Source: an uncultured Opitutia bacterium
GTDB lineage: Bacteria > Verrucomicrobiota > Verrucomicrobiia > Opitutales > Opitutaceae
Reading direction: 5' to 3'
NCBI GenBank assembly: GCA_903873805.1
Contig: CAIQQB010000049.1
Coordinates: 1 to 39,732 of the forward strand
Length of the DNA stretch: 39,732 nucleotides
The notes beneath the pieces were generated by a model. The model was not told the origin of the DNA and made no database searches. It was given only the letters and a program-made list of their open reading frames with translations. The stretch's first letter is position 1. Each line of letters starts with the position of its first letter. A program made the position numbers and the translations under genes. This document shows positions 32,063-39,732 of the stretch, piece after piece.

Positions 32063-34747
32063 TCATTCTCCCCCGGTCGCGGGCGTCGGTGCGGTCCCGC
32101 GGCCACCGGCGCCGCCCCGCGCCGCGCGGCCGCCCCCGCCCGTGGGTGGTGCGGCGGGCAGCACGTCGGCGCAGAATTCGAGCACGGCGATGGCATTGAG
32201 GCCGGACTGCGCGGAGCCGTTGGTGTCGGTGCCGTCGTTCATCGGCGCCAGCACCTCCGGCCCGGTGACCAGGGCGTTGGCGCGGCCGCCGGCCCGCAGG
32301 GTGGCGATCGCACTCTGGGCCAGCGCCGGGTCACGGGTCACGGAATAGGCATAGGCCTGCAGCTTGCCGGCGCTGATGCTCGCCCCGGAATTGGCGCAGA
32401 AGTCCGCCCAGACCTTTTTCCAGGCCGGATCGTCAATGCTCAGGTTCAACTCGAACATCAGCTCCGCCCCGCCCATGATCGTGGCGAGGTTGTAGCTGCC
32501 CTGGGTGCTGTCGCGCGCGGTGAGCCGGCCCGTCGCCGGGTCAAAGCCCATCAGCAGGTTCCGCCCGGTGCGAAAGCCGTGGGGCATGGCCTCGAGTGAT
32601 TTCATGCCGGTGACAATCTTGTCCCGCCACCGGGTGTCACCGGTGCGCTCCCACTCGGTCATCCAGTTGCCGGCGAGGGCGAGCCAGTCGGGACCGGAGC
32701 GCACGCGGGCCGCAAATTTTTCGTCTCCGGCGCGCGGCGGATCCGCGAGACGCATGGGGTCGAATGCGATGACGGACTTCTCGGCCTGCAACGCCTCGCG
32801 CATCACGTCCCCCGTGCGCTCGTCGCCGGTGAGGTAGTAGTAAAACCGGCGGAAGGCCGCCTGCCCGATGCGCGCCTCCTTGGCGCCATCGCCCCACGGG
32901 ATGACCCCGTGCCGTGTGCCCAGGCCGGCCATCGGGCCGAAATGGTAGGTTGAGACCTCGCCGGTGTGGCGGGTCATCGCCTCGGCGAGCCGGAAGAGAT
33001 CGGCCCGGCCCGTCCGCAGGAAGGAATACCAGAGCCAGGTGTCGGTCCCGAGCTCGGAGTTGTCCCATGCCATCCCGCCGAGGTCGTAGCGCCACATATG
33101 GCGCGCGGAGTCAAACGAATGCATCACATCGCCGTAGTTCCAAAAGCCATACCAGTCGCGCTGGTCCACCTGGCCAAGGTAGAGGTTGAGGGTGGCGTCA
33201 AGCCCCGCCTCGACCGCGGCCTTGAACGGCGTCGAAGTGTCGTGCACGCTCCACTGCCCAAAGGCGCGCACATCGTGGTAATACTGCGGCGCCGCCACGA
33301 GCACGGCCGGACTGGCACCAGCCTGGGCCATCGCGGCGCTGGCCGCCTTCGCCGGCACGCCGCCCGCGGGCCAGAGGGTGAGCTCGCTGGTCCGGGCGAT
33401 GCCGAAGGGCGTGCTGAGGCCCGGCTGCACGTCCTCGTACGACGCCTCCAGCCCGTGCGCCCGGGTGTCATAGTGCCGGAGATCCATCGGCGCCGCCTCG
33501 GGCGACCACAGCCACGCGGTCAGCTGCGCGGCCGGACTGGAGGCGTTCTGCACCTGCAACTCCGCCGGATAAGATTGCCAGAAATTCTTGACGCTCACCC
33601 CGAGCCCGCCGCTCACATCGCCGACAAACGCGTGGCCCGAGGCGCGGCGGCCGGCGGCGGAGAACAGCCAGGTGCTCTGCGGATTGGTGCGCTTCTGGAC
33701 CGTGAAGCCGTCGGGGCTGAGCTGCACGAGCTTGAAGTCGTCCCACACGGCCCAGTTGCTGACGAGGTTGCGGCCCTGCTGGTTCATCTCCGCGCGATTG
33801 GGAACCCGCCGCCCTTCCAGCTGCGCCGGGTAGGCGTCGGCTCCCGTGGCGTCGGTGACGATGCGGGTGGGCCCCGCCCGGCCGACGAGCGGCTGGATCG
33901 GCTCGGACCAGAGGCCGTCGCCCTCGCCCGAGAAACGCACCTGGCGGTTCTGGATCTCCTCGCGCAGCGGCACGGCGAACGTGACCCCGAGACCGTGGAT
34001 GAAGTCCTTCCCCTGGTCGCCGTCGAAAAAGAGGGTGTGCACGAGCCGCACCGACGTCTCGCCGGCATAGAAATACAGCCGCACGGTGAACGGCAGCCAC
34101 TCGCGGCCGGACTTCGAGCCCCGGTGGACGCCCTCGATCTTCACCACTGCGCGTACCGGGCCGGATTGCTCGACGGTGACCTTCTGCACGAGGCTGACGA
34201 ATTTTTCGCGCGGACGCACCTCGTCCGCCTCTCCATCCGGGCCGGTCTGCAAAATGCACACGAGCTGCCCCGGGCCGGCGACCGTCCGCCCCCCGATGGT
34301 GAGGGAGTCGAAGAGATTCGGGCCGCCCGCCGACGCGATGGTGCAGACGAGCGCGCCGGTGTCGATGCGCACGGCTTGGCCATCATTGGTCACCTGCAGG
34401 CTGCCGGCGGCCGGAGCGCCGGCGGCAAGGTGGAACGGCCCCGCCGTCGCGGCTGAACCGACGGTCGCAAAGCCGCTCCACTTGAGGGAGCCGTCCGGCC
34501 AGTAGGCGAGCGGCCAGGTTTGCAACGGCAGGCCTTTCCCCTGAGCGTCGGTGAGGGCAAACGTCGTCGTCCGTGCCACCGCACCCTGCGGCCACGGCAC
34601 ACCCCAGGTCACGCCCTGGCTCACCGTCGGCGGCGACTGGTCGAGCCAGTTGAGGGTTACGGATGCGGGAGCGGCGAGGCCGGCTCCGAACACCGGACCT
34701 GAACTGAGCAGGATCGCAAGCAGGGCGGCAAGAGACGGAAGCTTCAT
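32063..34747 (-). CDS. PL26-like exo-rhamnogalacturonan lyase (PcRGLX/YetA family)
   Basis: From the ATG at 34745-34747 it is an 894-residue exported protein with a signal peptide (MKLPSLAALLAILLSSGPVF). The N-terminal RIFT-barrel-like domain shows SQGVTWGVPWPQGAV, LPLQTWPLAYWPDGSLKWSG, which is the opening of the PcRGLX/YetA family. A central beta domain follows (FTVRLYFYAGETSVRLVHTL). Then comes a C-terminal alpha/alpha toroid (about 480-860) with YGFWNYGDVMHSFDSARHMW and YDLGGMAWDNSELGTDTWLW. Known PL26 members cleave unsaturated rhamnogalacturonan from an end. The C-terminus is a Gly/Arg-rich tail of about 30 residues, not usual in the family. Start at 34762 is possible but precedes the signal peptide. 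Substrate is inferred. Confidence 0.8.
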   Translation of the reverse strand: MKLPSLAALLAILLSSGPVFGAGLAAPASVTLNWLDQSPPTVSQGVTWGVPWPQGAVARTTTFALTDAQGKGLPLQTWPLAYWPDGSLKWSGFATVGSAATAGPFHLAAGAPAAGSLQVTNDGQAVRIDTGALVCTIASAGGPNLFDSLTIGGRTVAGPGQLVCILQTGPDGEADEVRPREKFVSLVQKVTVEQSGPVRAVVKIEGVHRGSKSGREWLPFTVRLYFYAGETSVRLVHTLFFDGDQGKDFIHGLGVTFAVPLREEIQNRQVRFSGEGDGLWSEPIQPLVGRAGPTRIVTDATGADAYPAQLEGRRVPNRAEMNQQGRNLVSNWAVWDDFKLVQLSPDGFTVQKRTNPQSTWLFSAAGRRASGHAFVGDVSGGLGVSVKNFWQSYPAELQVQNASSPAAQLTAWLWSPEAAPMDLRHYDTRAHGLEASYEDVQPGLSTPFGIARTSELTLWPAGGVPAKAASAAMAQAGASPAVLVAAPQYYHDVRAFGQWSVHDTSTPFKAAVEAGLDATLNLYLGQVDQRDWYGFWNYGDVMHSFDSARHMWRYDLGGMAWDNSELGTDTWLWYSFLRTGRADLFRLAEAMTRHTGEVSTYHFGPMAGLGTRHGVIPWGDGAKEARIGQAAFRRFYYYLTGDERTGDVMREALQAEKSVIAFDPMRLADPPRAGDEKFAARVRSGPDWLALAGNWMTEWERTGDTRWRDKIVTGMKSLEAMPHGFRTGRNLLMGFDPATGRLTARDSTQGSYNLATIMGGAELMFELNLSIDDPAWKKVWADFCANSGASISAGKLQAYAYSVTRDPALAQSAIATLRAGGRANALVTGPEVLAPMNDGTDTNGSAQSGLNAIAVLEFCADVLPAAPPTGGGGRAARGGAGGRGTAPTPATGGE

Positions 34748-34762
34748 GGCGGGGTAGACCAT

Positions 34763-34983
34763 GATGAAGCTACGTTCCGGCCTGAAGGCAAGGGGTCACT
34801 CTTGGGGTGATTTCGGTCGGTACCGACCACCTGGAAGCTTGGCGATGGGAATCGGTCGCTTCAATTCCAACGGAGCCAGTCGCCGATGGGAGACTGGTTG
34901 TTCGCCCATCATCCCATCCGGCCAGCAAACGGCCGCAGCCCTTCATCCTCGAAGCTGATGCTTCGTGTTGATCCGAGGACGAG
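34763..34983. other. Intergenic region upstream of the PL26-like gene
   Basis: This stretch holds the palindrome at 34815-34828 and a looser inverted repeat, CCAGTC (34877-34882) with GACTGG (34893-34898). No protein-like frame is seen. Together with the doubtful ORF that follows, it forms a 476-base span (34748-35223) without a confident gene. Confidence 0.5.
34815..34828. promoter_or_regulatory. Perfect 14-base palindrome upstream of the PL26-like gene
   Basis: GGTCGGTACCGACC is fully self-complementary and lies 68-81 bases before the chosen start of the lyase gene, where an operator for a LacI- or TetR-type regulator would be expected. No such regulator is encoded in the window. Confidence 0.4.
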
Positions 34984-35274
34984 GTGGCCGGTGCCACCGA
35001 TTATGACAACGGGGTGAACAACGACATGGTCGAGATTCTCGGCGCCCACGGCATCAACCATGTCCGGCCCCGCATGATTGTGAACCCCAGCAGTCCCGGC
35101 GGCTGCTTGCCGCGCCCGCACTTGGGCCATCCCGACTGGTTCATGACTTTCGCCCGTGAAGCCTTGCTGAAAGCCGGTGCACGACTGGCCGATTTCACCC
35201 GGACCGCGCGCGATGCGGTTCGCTCAGCTCTTGGTGCGGAATCCACCCATCAAAAAGATGATGAGGCAAATTAA
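34984..35274 (+). CDS. Unrecognised 96-residue ORF, possibly a gene remnant
   Basis: The frame opens at a GTG (34984) after an in-frame stop at 34969-34971. Its product looks protein-like: MVEILGAHGINHVRPRMIVN, PSSPGGCLPRPHLGHPDWFM and FAREALLKAGARLADFTRTA. Codon third positions are mostly G or C, as in nearby genes. I do not recognise the family. The abrupt start and short length suggest either a small gene or the C-terminal remnant of a larger one. Its last 50 bases overlap the 3' end of the minus-strand DUF3309-like gene. Confidence 0.35.
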   Translation: MAGATDYDNGVNNDMVEILGAHGINHVRPRMIVNPSSPGGCLPRPHLGHPDWFMTFAREALLKAGARLADFTRTARDAVRSALGAESTHQKDDEAN

Positions 35275-35379
35275 CAGAACAAGCCCAAGTCCCCCGCCGC
35301 CGATCGCGGGACCACCAAAGTAGAAGCCGCCGCCGCCGAATAAGAGGAGAAAAACAACCATGAGGATTAGAAGGTTCAT
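35224..35379 (-). CDS. Small membrane protein, DUF3309-like
   Basis: From the ATG at 35377-35379 it is a 51-residue peptide with two hydrophobic stretches: MNLLILMVVFLLLFGGGGFY and GLGLVLLICLIIFLMGGF. They are joined by FGGPAIGGGG, with a short RTKS tail. DUF3309 members share the pattern of a hydrophobic start, Gly-rich middle and a GLGLVLLILLIIxLLG end, so the resemblance is good though based on memory. Role unknown. The gene is alone on its strand here and converges on the doubtful 34984-35274 ORF. Confidence 0.6.
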   Translation of the reverse strand: MNLLILMVVFLLLFGGGGFYFGGPAIGGGGLGLVLLICLIIFLMGGFRTKS

Positions 35380-35794
35380 AGCGGCAGGATAACCGACCCC
35401 TTCCATTGCTCCTATGGGGCGTTAACCTCCCAGCGGTCTCCCCGAGCTTGAACTCCCGGAAAAACTTCGGACGGATTAACCATTCGGCATCACTCCCGAT
35501 CGGGGGCGTGCCTCCTCCGTGAGGGGCTGATTTCGCGTCATTGAATTGACCACAGGAAATGCGGGCCGTAATCCGGGTATTACCCCATGGTTCGCGCAGT
35601 TCCATCGTTGTAAGCTTGTTACGAAGCAGACTTATCGTCGATTCGCGGACCCTCCATCGGGGGAAGGCGGAATTTCACGAAGAAACCAATATGATGAAAA
35701 TAGAGATTCTTTCAGGTCGTTCCGCCTCTATTGGGATGAACCCGGCGACACGTCAGGAATCTCTGCCCCGAAGAGATTCACGCACCTTTGCGCC
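35380..35794. other. Gene-poor, less GC-rich gap before the CheB-like gene
   Basis: This 415-base stretch should hold the promoters of the divergent DUF3309-like and CheB-like genes. No strong promoter is evident. The only frame of note is a 35-codon ORF at 35691-35798 (ATGATGAAAATAG start, TGA overlapping the CheB GTG as GTGA), which may be a coupled leader. Base composition is visibly more AT-rich than in the dcw region. Confidence 0.45.
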
Positions 35795-36454
35795 GTGAAA
35801 ACCAAGGAGAGCCCGGGAAATTTTCCGGTGGTTTGCGTGGGCGGTTCCGCCGGTGGCCTTGACGCTTATATCCGGTTGTTGCGGCATCTGCCCGCCGACC
35901 TGGGCGTTGCCATCGTCATCGTGAATCACCTTAGGACCGTCGCCACCAGACTCCACGAAATTCTCCCGAGCTATACCACGATGCCCGTCGAGTTGATTTC
36001 GGAAAAACTGCTCATCCAGCCCAACCATGTGTTCATCATCCCGGAACAGCGAGATTTGCACGTGCTCAATGGCGTATTCCGGCTGAAGCCAATCTCGAAG
36101 CCACGGGGATGGCCCGACGTCATCACGGTTTTCCTGAGATCCCTGACTCAACACTGGGACGGCAAACTGGTCGCAGTCATCGTCTCTGGCTATGACGGCG
36201 ATGGGGCGGCCGCCCTGTGTGGCATCAAGGAAGTTGGGGGCACGACCATCGCGCAGAAATTAGACACCGCCGGACAACCGGATATGCCTGAGAGCGCGAT
36301 CGCAAGCGGATGCGTTGATTTTGTTCTTTCCCCCGAGGATATCGCGAAAAAGCTCGCCCGGATTGTAGGACCCCGGAATGGCATGGCAGTTAGGAAAGAG
36401 GGAATAAAGACGAAGCGGAAGGGAGGGGCGGACGGGACAAACGCCCGCTCGTGA
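35795..36454 (+). CDS. Stand-alone CheB-type methylesterase domain protein
   Basis: From the GTG at 35795 it has 219 residues and consists of one CheB catalytic domain with no receiver domain. The catalytic triad is all present: Ser18 in VGGSAGGLDAY, His45 in VIVNHL, and Asp136 in VSGYDGDGAAAL. Further matches are GGTTIAQKLDTAG and MPESAIASGCVDFVLSPEDI. CheB removes methyl groups from chemoreceptor glutamates, but lone CheB domains outside chemotaxis clusters often have other or unknown roles, for example beside CheR-type proteins in stress signalling. No chemotaxis genes are nearby. The open frame extends upstream to 35546 but has no family resemblance there. Its base composition is lower in GC than the flanks. 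Confidence 0.75.
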   Translation: MKTKESPGNFPVVCVGGSAGGLDAYIRLLRHLPADLGVAIVIVNHLRTVATRLHEILPSYTTMPVELISEKLLIQPNHVFIIPEQRDLHVLNGVFRLKPISKPRGWPDVITVFLRSLTQHWDGKLVAVIVSGYDGDGAAALCGIKEVGGTTIAQKLDTAGQPDMPESAIASGCVDFVLSPEDIAKKLARIVGPRNGMAVRKEGIKTKRKGGADGTNARS

Positions 36455-36622
36455 CTCCCGGGCGGAAGGAGACTCACGGTTCGCGCGATACGAGATGCGA
36501 TAGAGTTCAGGGCCATGCTCCACTCCGCGTTTTCCAGCAGTCAGATCGGACGGCTCGGGACCAGCAAGAACCAGCCAGGGCGGCCACCGAACCGGGCCCG
36601 CGGTTGGAAAACTCGGATGGGG
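36455..36622. other. Gap between convergent CheB-like and GH94 genes
   Basis: Only 168 bases. Small GC-rich inverted repeats such as GGGCG with CGCCC occur just before and within it, but no clear terminator with a T-run is seen. Confidence 0.4.
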
Positions 36623-39600
36623 TCAGCGGAATTGCAGTTCGACCGCATGCTCCTGGTGATCGTCCTGGAGGAGAATCGTCGGGCCTGGGATGGCCTGACC
36701 GTCGAGGGAGAGGCGGTTCGCGTCGCCCGCGTCCGCGGCGAGCCGCGAGACGGTGATGTGATAGACTGTCTGCCGGTAGCGGTAGTGGATTTTGCAGGAT
36801 GGCCACGCTTGCGGCAGCCGGGGGGTCAGCCGCAATTGGTCGCCCTCCAGATTCACGCCGAGCAAGGTTTCGATCAACAAGCGGTACATCCAGCCGGCCG
36901 AACCCGAGTACCAGGTCCAGCCGCCCCGGCCCACGTGGGGCGCGACCGCATAGACGTCGGCGGCGACGACGTAGGGCTCGACTTTGTAAATGGCGATTTG
37001 CGCGGGGGTCCCGCCGTGGTGGATGGGATTGAGCAACCCGAAAAGCTCCCACGCCCGCTCGCTCTCGCCCATGAGTGCGAAGGCCATGACGGTCCAGATC
37101 GCGCCGTGGGTGTACTGGCCGCCGTTCTCGCGCACGCCGGGCATGTAACCCTTGAGGTAGCCCGGGTTGAGCGGGGACTGGTCGAAGGGCGGATCGAAGA
37201 GTTGGATCAACCCGGCGTCGCGGCGGACCAGACGCTGATCGACGGATTGCATCGCCTGGCGGGAGCGGAGCGGATCGCCCGCACCGCTGAGCACCGACCA
37301 ACTCTGCGGCAGGGAGTCGATCTGGCACTCCAGGTTGGACTGGGAGCCGAGGGGTTCGCCGTTGTCGAAGTAGGCGCGGCGATACCACGCGCCATCCCAG
37401 GCGTGCAGCTCGATGTTTTCTTTCAGTTGCCGCGCCTGGGCGATGCAGCGGTCGGCAAAGGCCGGGTCGGGGCGCGCCCGGGCCAGGGCGGCAAACTGCA
37501 TGAGCACAGCATGGAGAAAAAAGGCCAGCCAGACGCTTTCACCCCGGCCCTCGTTGCCCACCCGGTTCAGACCGTCGTTCCAGTCGCCGCAGCCGATCAG
37601 GGGCAGGCCGTGCTTGCCGAATTTCAGCCCGCGCTCGATGGCGCGCACGCAATGCTCGTAAAGCGTGCCGGTATCCTCGGCGCGGTTGGGCAGGTCATAG
37701 AAGGCCTCTTCCTCCGGCTTGAGCGGCCGGGATTCCAGGAAACTTAGCTTTTCATCGAGCACGCCGGTATCCGCGAGACACATGACGTAACGGCAGGTCA
37801 CAAAGGGCAGCCACAGATAATCATCGGAGAAATGCGTCCGCACGCCGCGTCCCGCCGGGGGATGCCACCAGTGCTGCACATCGCCCTCGCGGAACTGGCG
37901 CGCGGCCGCGCGAAGCAAATGCTCGCGGGCGAGGGCCGGTTGGGCATGCACCAGCGCCATCACGTCCTGCAACTGGTCGCGGAACCCGTAGGCGCCGCCG
38001 GATTGATAGAATCCCGTCCGGCCCCAGAGCCGGCAGCCCAGCGTCTGGTAGAGCAGCCAACCGTTCGCGAGCACGTTGACGGCGGGGTCGGGCGTGTCCA
38101 CGTTCACCGCGCCCAGTGTCCGGTTCCAATAGGCCCACACGCCTTCGAGCGCGCCGCGGCCGGCATCCGCCCGGCGGAAGCGCTGAATCAGGTTCTGCAC
38201 GTCGGCCGGGCTGCGACCGACCCCGAGGCGGAAGCTAGTTTCGCGCTGCTGGCCCGGCGCCAGATCGAAGGCGACCTGCACGGCCCCGCACGGGTCGAGT
38301 CCCGGGCCGACGGTGCCGGAAAGGCGCACGCGTTTCAGCGCCGCGGGCCGGGCCAGACTGCCGTTCCGGCCGAGAAACTCCTTCCGGTCGCCGGTCAGGG
38401 TGCGCGCCGGGTCGTTGACATCGAGGAACGCGATGCGGCCGGGGAACTCGGTGTTGTAATAATTGCGCGCCAGCAACGCCCCGGAGCGGAGGTCCACCTC
38501 GGTCTGCACATGCAGCAGGTTTTTCGGCCGCAGGTCGCCCAGCACCCATTCCCAATATCCGGTCACCGACACGCGGCGCGGACGCCCCGAGGTGTTGCGC
38601 ACCTTCAGGACCATGAACTTCACCGGCGCGTCCATCGCCACATACACCCACAGCTCAGAGGTGAGGCCGTTCTCGGCATGCTCGAACACGGTGTAGCCAA
38701 AGCCGTGGCGGATGACATAGGGCGTCGCCCCCCGGGCCGGCAGGGGCGTGGGTGACCAGAACTGACCGGTCTGCTCGTCGCGGAGGTAGAAGGCCTCCCC
38801 GGTGGTGTCCTGGACCGGGTCGTTGCTCCAGGGCGTGAGGCGGAACTCATGGGAATTCTCGGCCCACGTGTAGGCGCCGCCGCTTTCCGAAACCACCGTG
38901 CCAAAGGTGGGATTGGCGAGCACGTTGACCCACGGGGCCGGCGTCATCTGGCCGGGCCGGAGGGTGATGACATACTCGTGCCCGTCGCGGGTGAAGCCGC
39001 CGAGCCCGTTCGCGAAGATCAGTTCCCGCGGCGGGAGTGGCACAGGGGCCTCGGTCCGCACGGGGCGGGTGGGCAGCAGGGCCAGAACCGTGGCTTCCAG
39101 GACACTCCGGTAAGCCAACTGCTCGGCCAGGGTGCCCTTCTCGTCGTCGAGCACCACGCGGGCCGCGGATTGCAGGAGCACACGGTCATCATTGGGAATC
39201 TGTTCGAGGTGCCGGACGAAGATGCCGCCGGGCTTGTCCAGCAGCTGCGCCTCAAGGCCCGACGAAATCAGCCGGATGATCTGGTCGTGCAACGACTGGC
39301 GGTAGACGGAAACCTCCTCATTCAGGATGACCAGCTCAACGGTCAGCCCCTTCATGCGCCAGTAGGAATGGGCCTGGATGAGCTGCCGGACGATTTCAAT
39401 CTTCCCCGGGTCGCTGATGCTGAGCAGGACCAGCGGTGTGTCGCCCGAGATGCCGTAGCTCCACAGCCCGCTCTGGCCGCGGCGGTTGTTGCGCAGCACT
39501 CCGGGGCCGGCCCGGCGGGCGGGGTCGGCGTAAAGCAACGCGCCGGCCAGCCGGCCATAGAGCTGGGCCTCGCCCTCGGTCGCGTTGAGATGGCGCAGGG

Positions 39601-39732
39601 TCACCTGGCTGTGCGTCCAGGCTAGGTCGAAGGTGCGGTCGGCCATGCGGGAGCTTTGATATTTTTCCACCTGGGCCAGCGCGACCTCCCGGTTTTCCGT
39701 CACGCCCAGAACCAGGTCGATGACGGCGGTGG
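36623..39732 (-). CDS. Cyclic beta-1,2-glucan synthase-like protein, GH94 C-terminal part (partial)
   Basis: About 1036 codons are visible and the frame is open through the right edge, so the start lies outside. The first part, LAWTHSQVTLRHLNATEGEA, then GQSGLWSYGISGDTPLVLLS and LVILNEEVSVYRQSLHDQI, matches the region between the glucosyltransferase and phosphorylase parts of cyclic glucan synthases (NdvB/Cgs). Next are a beta-sandwich (WVNVLANPTFGTVVSESGGA) and the GH94 (alpha/alpha)6 barrel with YQSGGAYGFRDQLQDVMALV, GCGDWNDGLNRVG (likely general acid Asp), and GYMPGVRENGGQYTHGAIW. In known Cgs proteins the GH94 domain trims glucan by phosphorolysis and sets ring size. Full proteins are near 2800 residues and membrane-bound. 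A different large GH94 protein is possible. Confidence 0.85.
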   Translation of the reverse strand, partial: TAVIDLVLGVTENREVALAQVEKYQSSRMADRTFDLAWTHSQVTLRHLNATEGEAQLYGRLAGALLYADPARRAGPGVLRNNRRGQSGLWSYGISGDTPLVLLSISDPGKIEIVRQLIQAHSYWRMKGLTVELVILNEEVSVYRQSLHDQIIRLISSGLEAQLLDKPGGIFVRHLEQIPNDDRVLLQSAARVVLDDEKGTLAEQLAYRSVLEATVLALLPTRPVRTEAPVPLPPRELIFANGLGGFTRDGHEYVITLRPGQMTPAPWVNVLANPTFGTVVSESGGAYTWAENSHEFRLTPWSNDPVQDTTGEAFYLRDEQTGQFWSPTPLPARGATPYVIRHGFGYTVFEHAENGLTSELWVYVAMDAPVKFMVLKVRNTSGRPRRVSVTGYWEWVLGDLRPKNLLHVQTEVDLRSGALLARNYYNTEFPGRIAFLDVNDPARTLTGDRKEFLGRNGSLARPAALKRVRLSGTVGPGLDPCGAVQVAFDLAPGQQRETSFRLGVGRSPADVQNLIQRFRRADAGRGALEGVWAYWNRTLGAVNVDTPDPAVNVLANGWLLYQTLGCRLWGRTGFYQSGGAYGFRDQLQDVMALVHAQPALAREHLLRAAARQFREGDVQHWWHPPAGRGVRTHFSDDYLWLPFVTCRYVMCLADTGVLDEKLSFLESRPLKPEEEAFYDLPNRAEDTGTLYEHCVRAIERGLKFGKHGLPLIGCGDWNDGLNRVGNEGRGESVWLAFFLHAVLMQFAALARARPDPAFADRCIAQARQLKENIELHAWDGAWYRRAYFDNGEPLGSQSNLECQIDSLPQSWSVLSGAGDPLRSRQAMQSVDQRLVRRDAGLIQLFDPPFDQSPLNPGYLKGYMPGVRENGGQYTHGAIWTVMAFALMGESERAWELFGLLNPIHHGGTPAQIAIYKVEPYVVAADVYAVAPHVGRGGWTWYSGSAGWMYRLLIETLLGVNLEGDQLRLTPRLPQAWPSCKIHYRYRQTVYHITVSRLAADAGDANRLSLDGQAIPGPTILLQDDHQEHAVELQFR

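Overview
The window is a GC-rich stretch (by eye about two thirds G+C; no count was made) of a Gram-negative chromosome. Gene content and the look of the proteins suggest Verrucomicrobiota, most likely an Opitutaceae-like lineage; this is an inference, not a database result. Supporting points are a dcw cluster with a MurE of the meso-diaminopimelate type, menaquinone (MenA), a LysM gene inside dcw, and many starts with little or no Shine-Dalgarno.

Region 1 (1-12183, minus strand) is the division and cell wall (dcw) cluster. Read in transcription order it is mraZ, a possible 70-codon ORF, rsmH, an ftsL-like gene, ftsI, murE, murF, mraY, murD, a triple-LysM protein gene, ftsW and a murG cut by the left edge. 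Spacing is tight, with two 4-base GTGA stop/start overlaps. Upstream of mraZ lie four G-rich boxes at 10-11 base spacing overlapping a putative promoter, as expected for MraZ autoregulation.

Region 2 (12411-14076, minus) holds trmL, smpB, a short rpoZ and a tandem ribbon-helix-helix protein. A lone sugar-type ABC ATPase follows on the plus strand (14247-15404). Region 3 (15482-24128, minus) carries a HAD phosphatase, a LolA-like exported protein, secG, a SulP anion transporter with STAS domain, parB, a coiled-coil LysM protein, menA and a small membrane protein. It then joins the sulfate activation genes cysN, cysD and cysC (22857-25851). The cysD-cysN gap holds two arrays of degenerate 7-base repeats facing each other. 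SulP may supply sulfate to this pathway, although other substrates are possible.

Region 4 (25927-28766, minus) is a fully overlapping four-gene set: acylphosphatase, ABC ATPase, ABC-2 permease and a membrane-anchored TPR protein. A plus-strand acidic protein of unknown function and tRNA-Ser(GCT) follow, with a REP-like GTAG hairpin between them.

Region 5 (30118-34747, minus) is a two-gene exported set: a PL26-like (PcRGLX/YetA) rhamnogalacturonan lyase and an unknown secreted protein with a glycine-rich insert. Region 6 (34763-36622) is sparser and less GC-rich. It holds a perfect 14-base palindrome, an unrecognised ORF, a 51-residue DUF3309-like membrane peptide and a stand-alone CheB-type methylesterase domain. 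The right edge (36623-39732, minus) is the C-terminal part of a very large GH94 protein resembling cyclic beta-1,2-glucan synthase.

No clearly new defence or mobile system is visible. The least explained items are the cysD-cysN heptamer arrays, the acylphosphatase/ABC/TPR set, the PL26 pair and the small genes around 35 kb.
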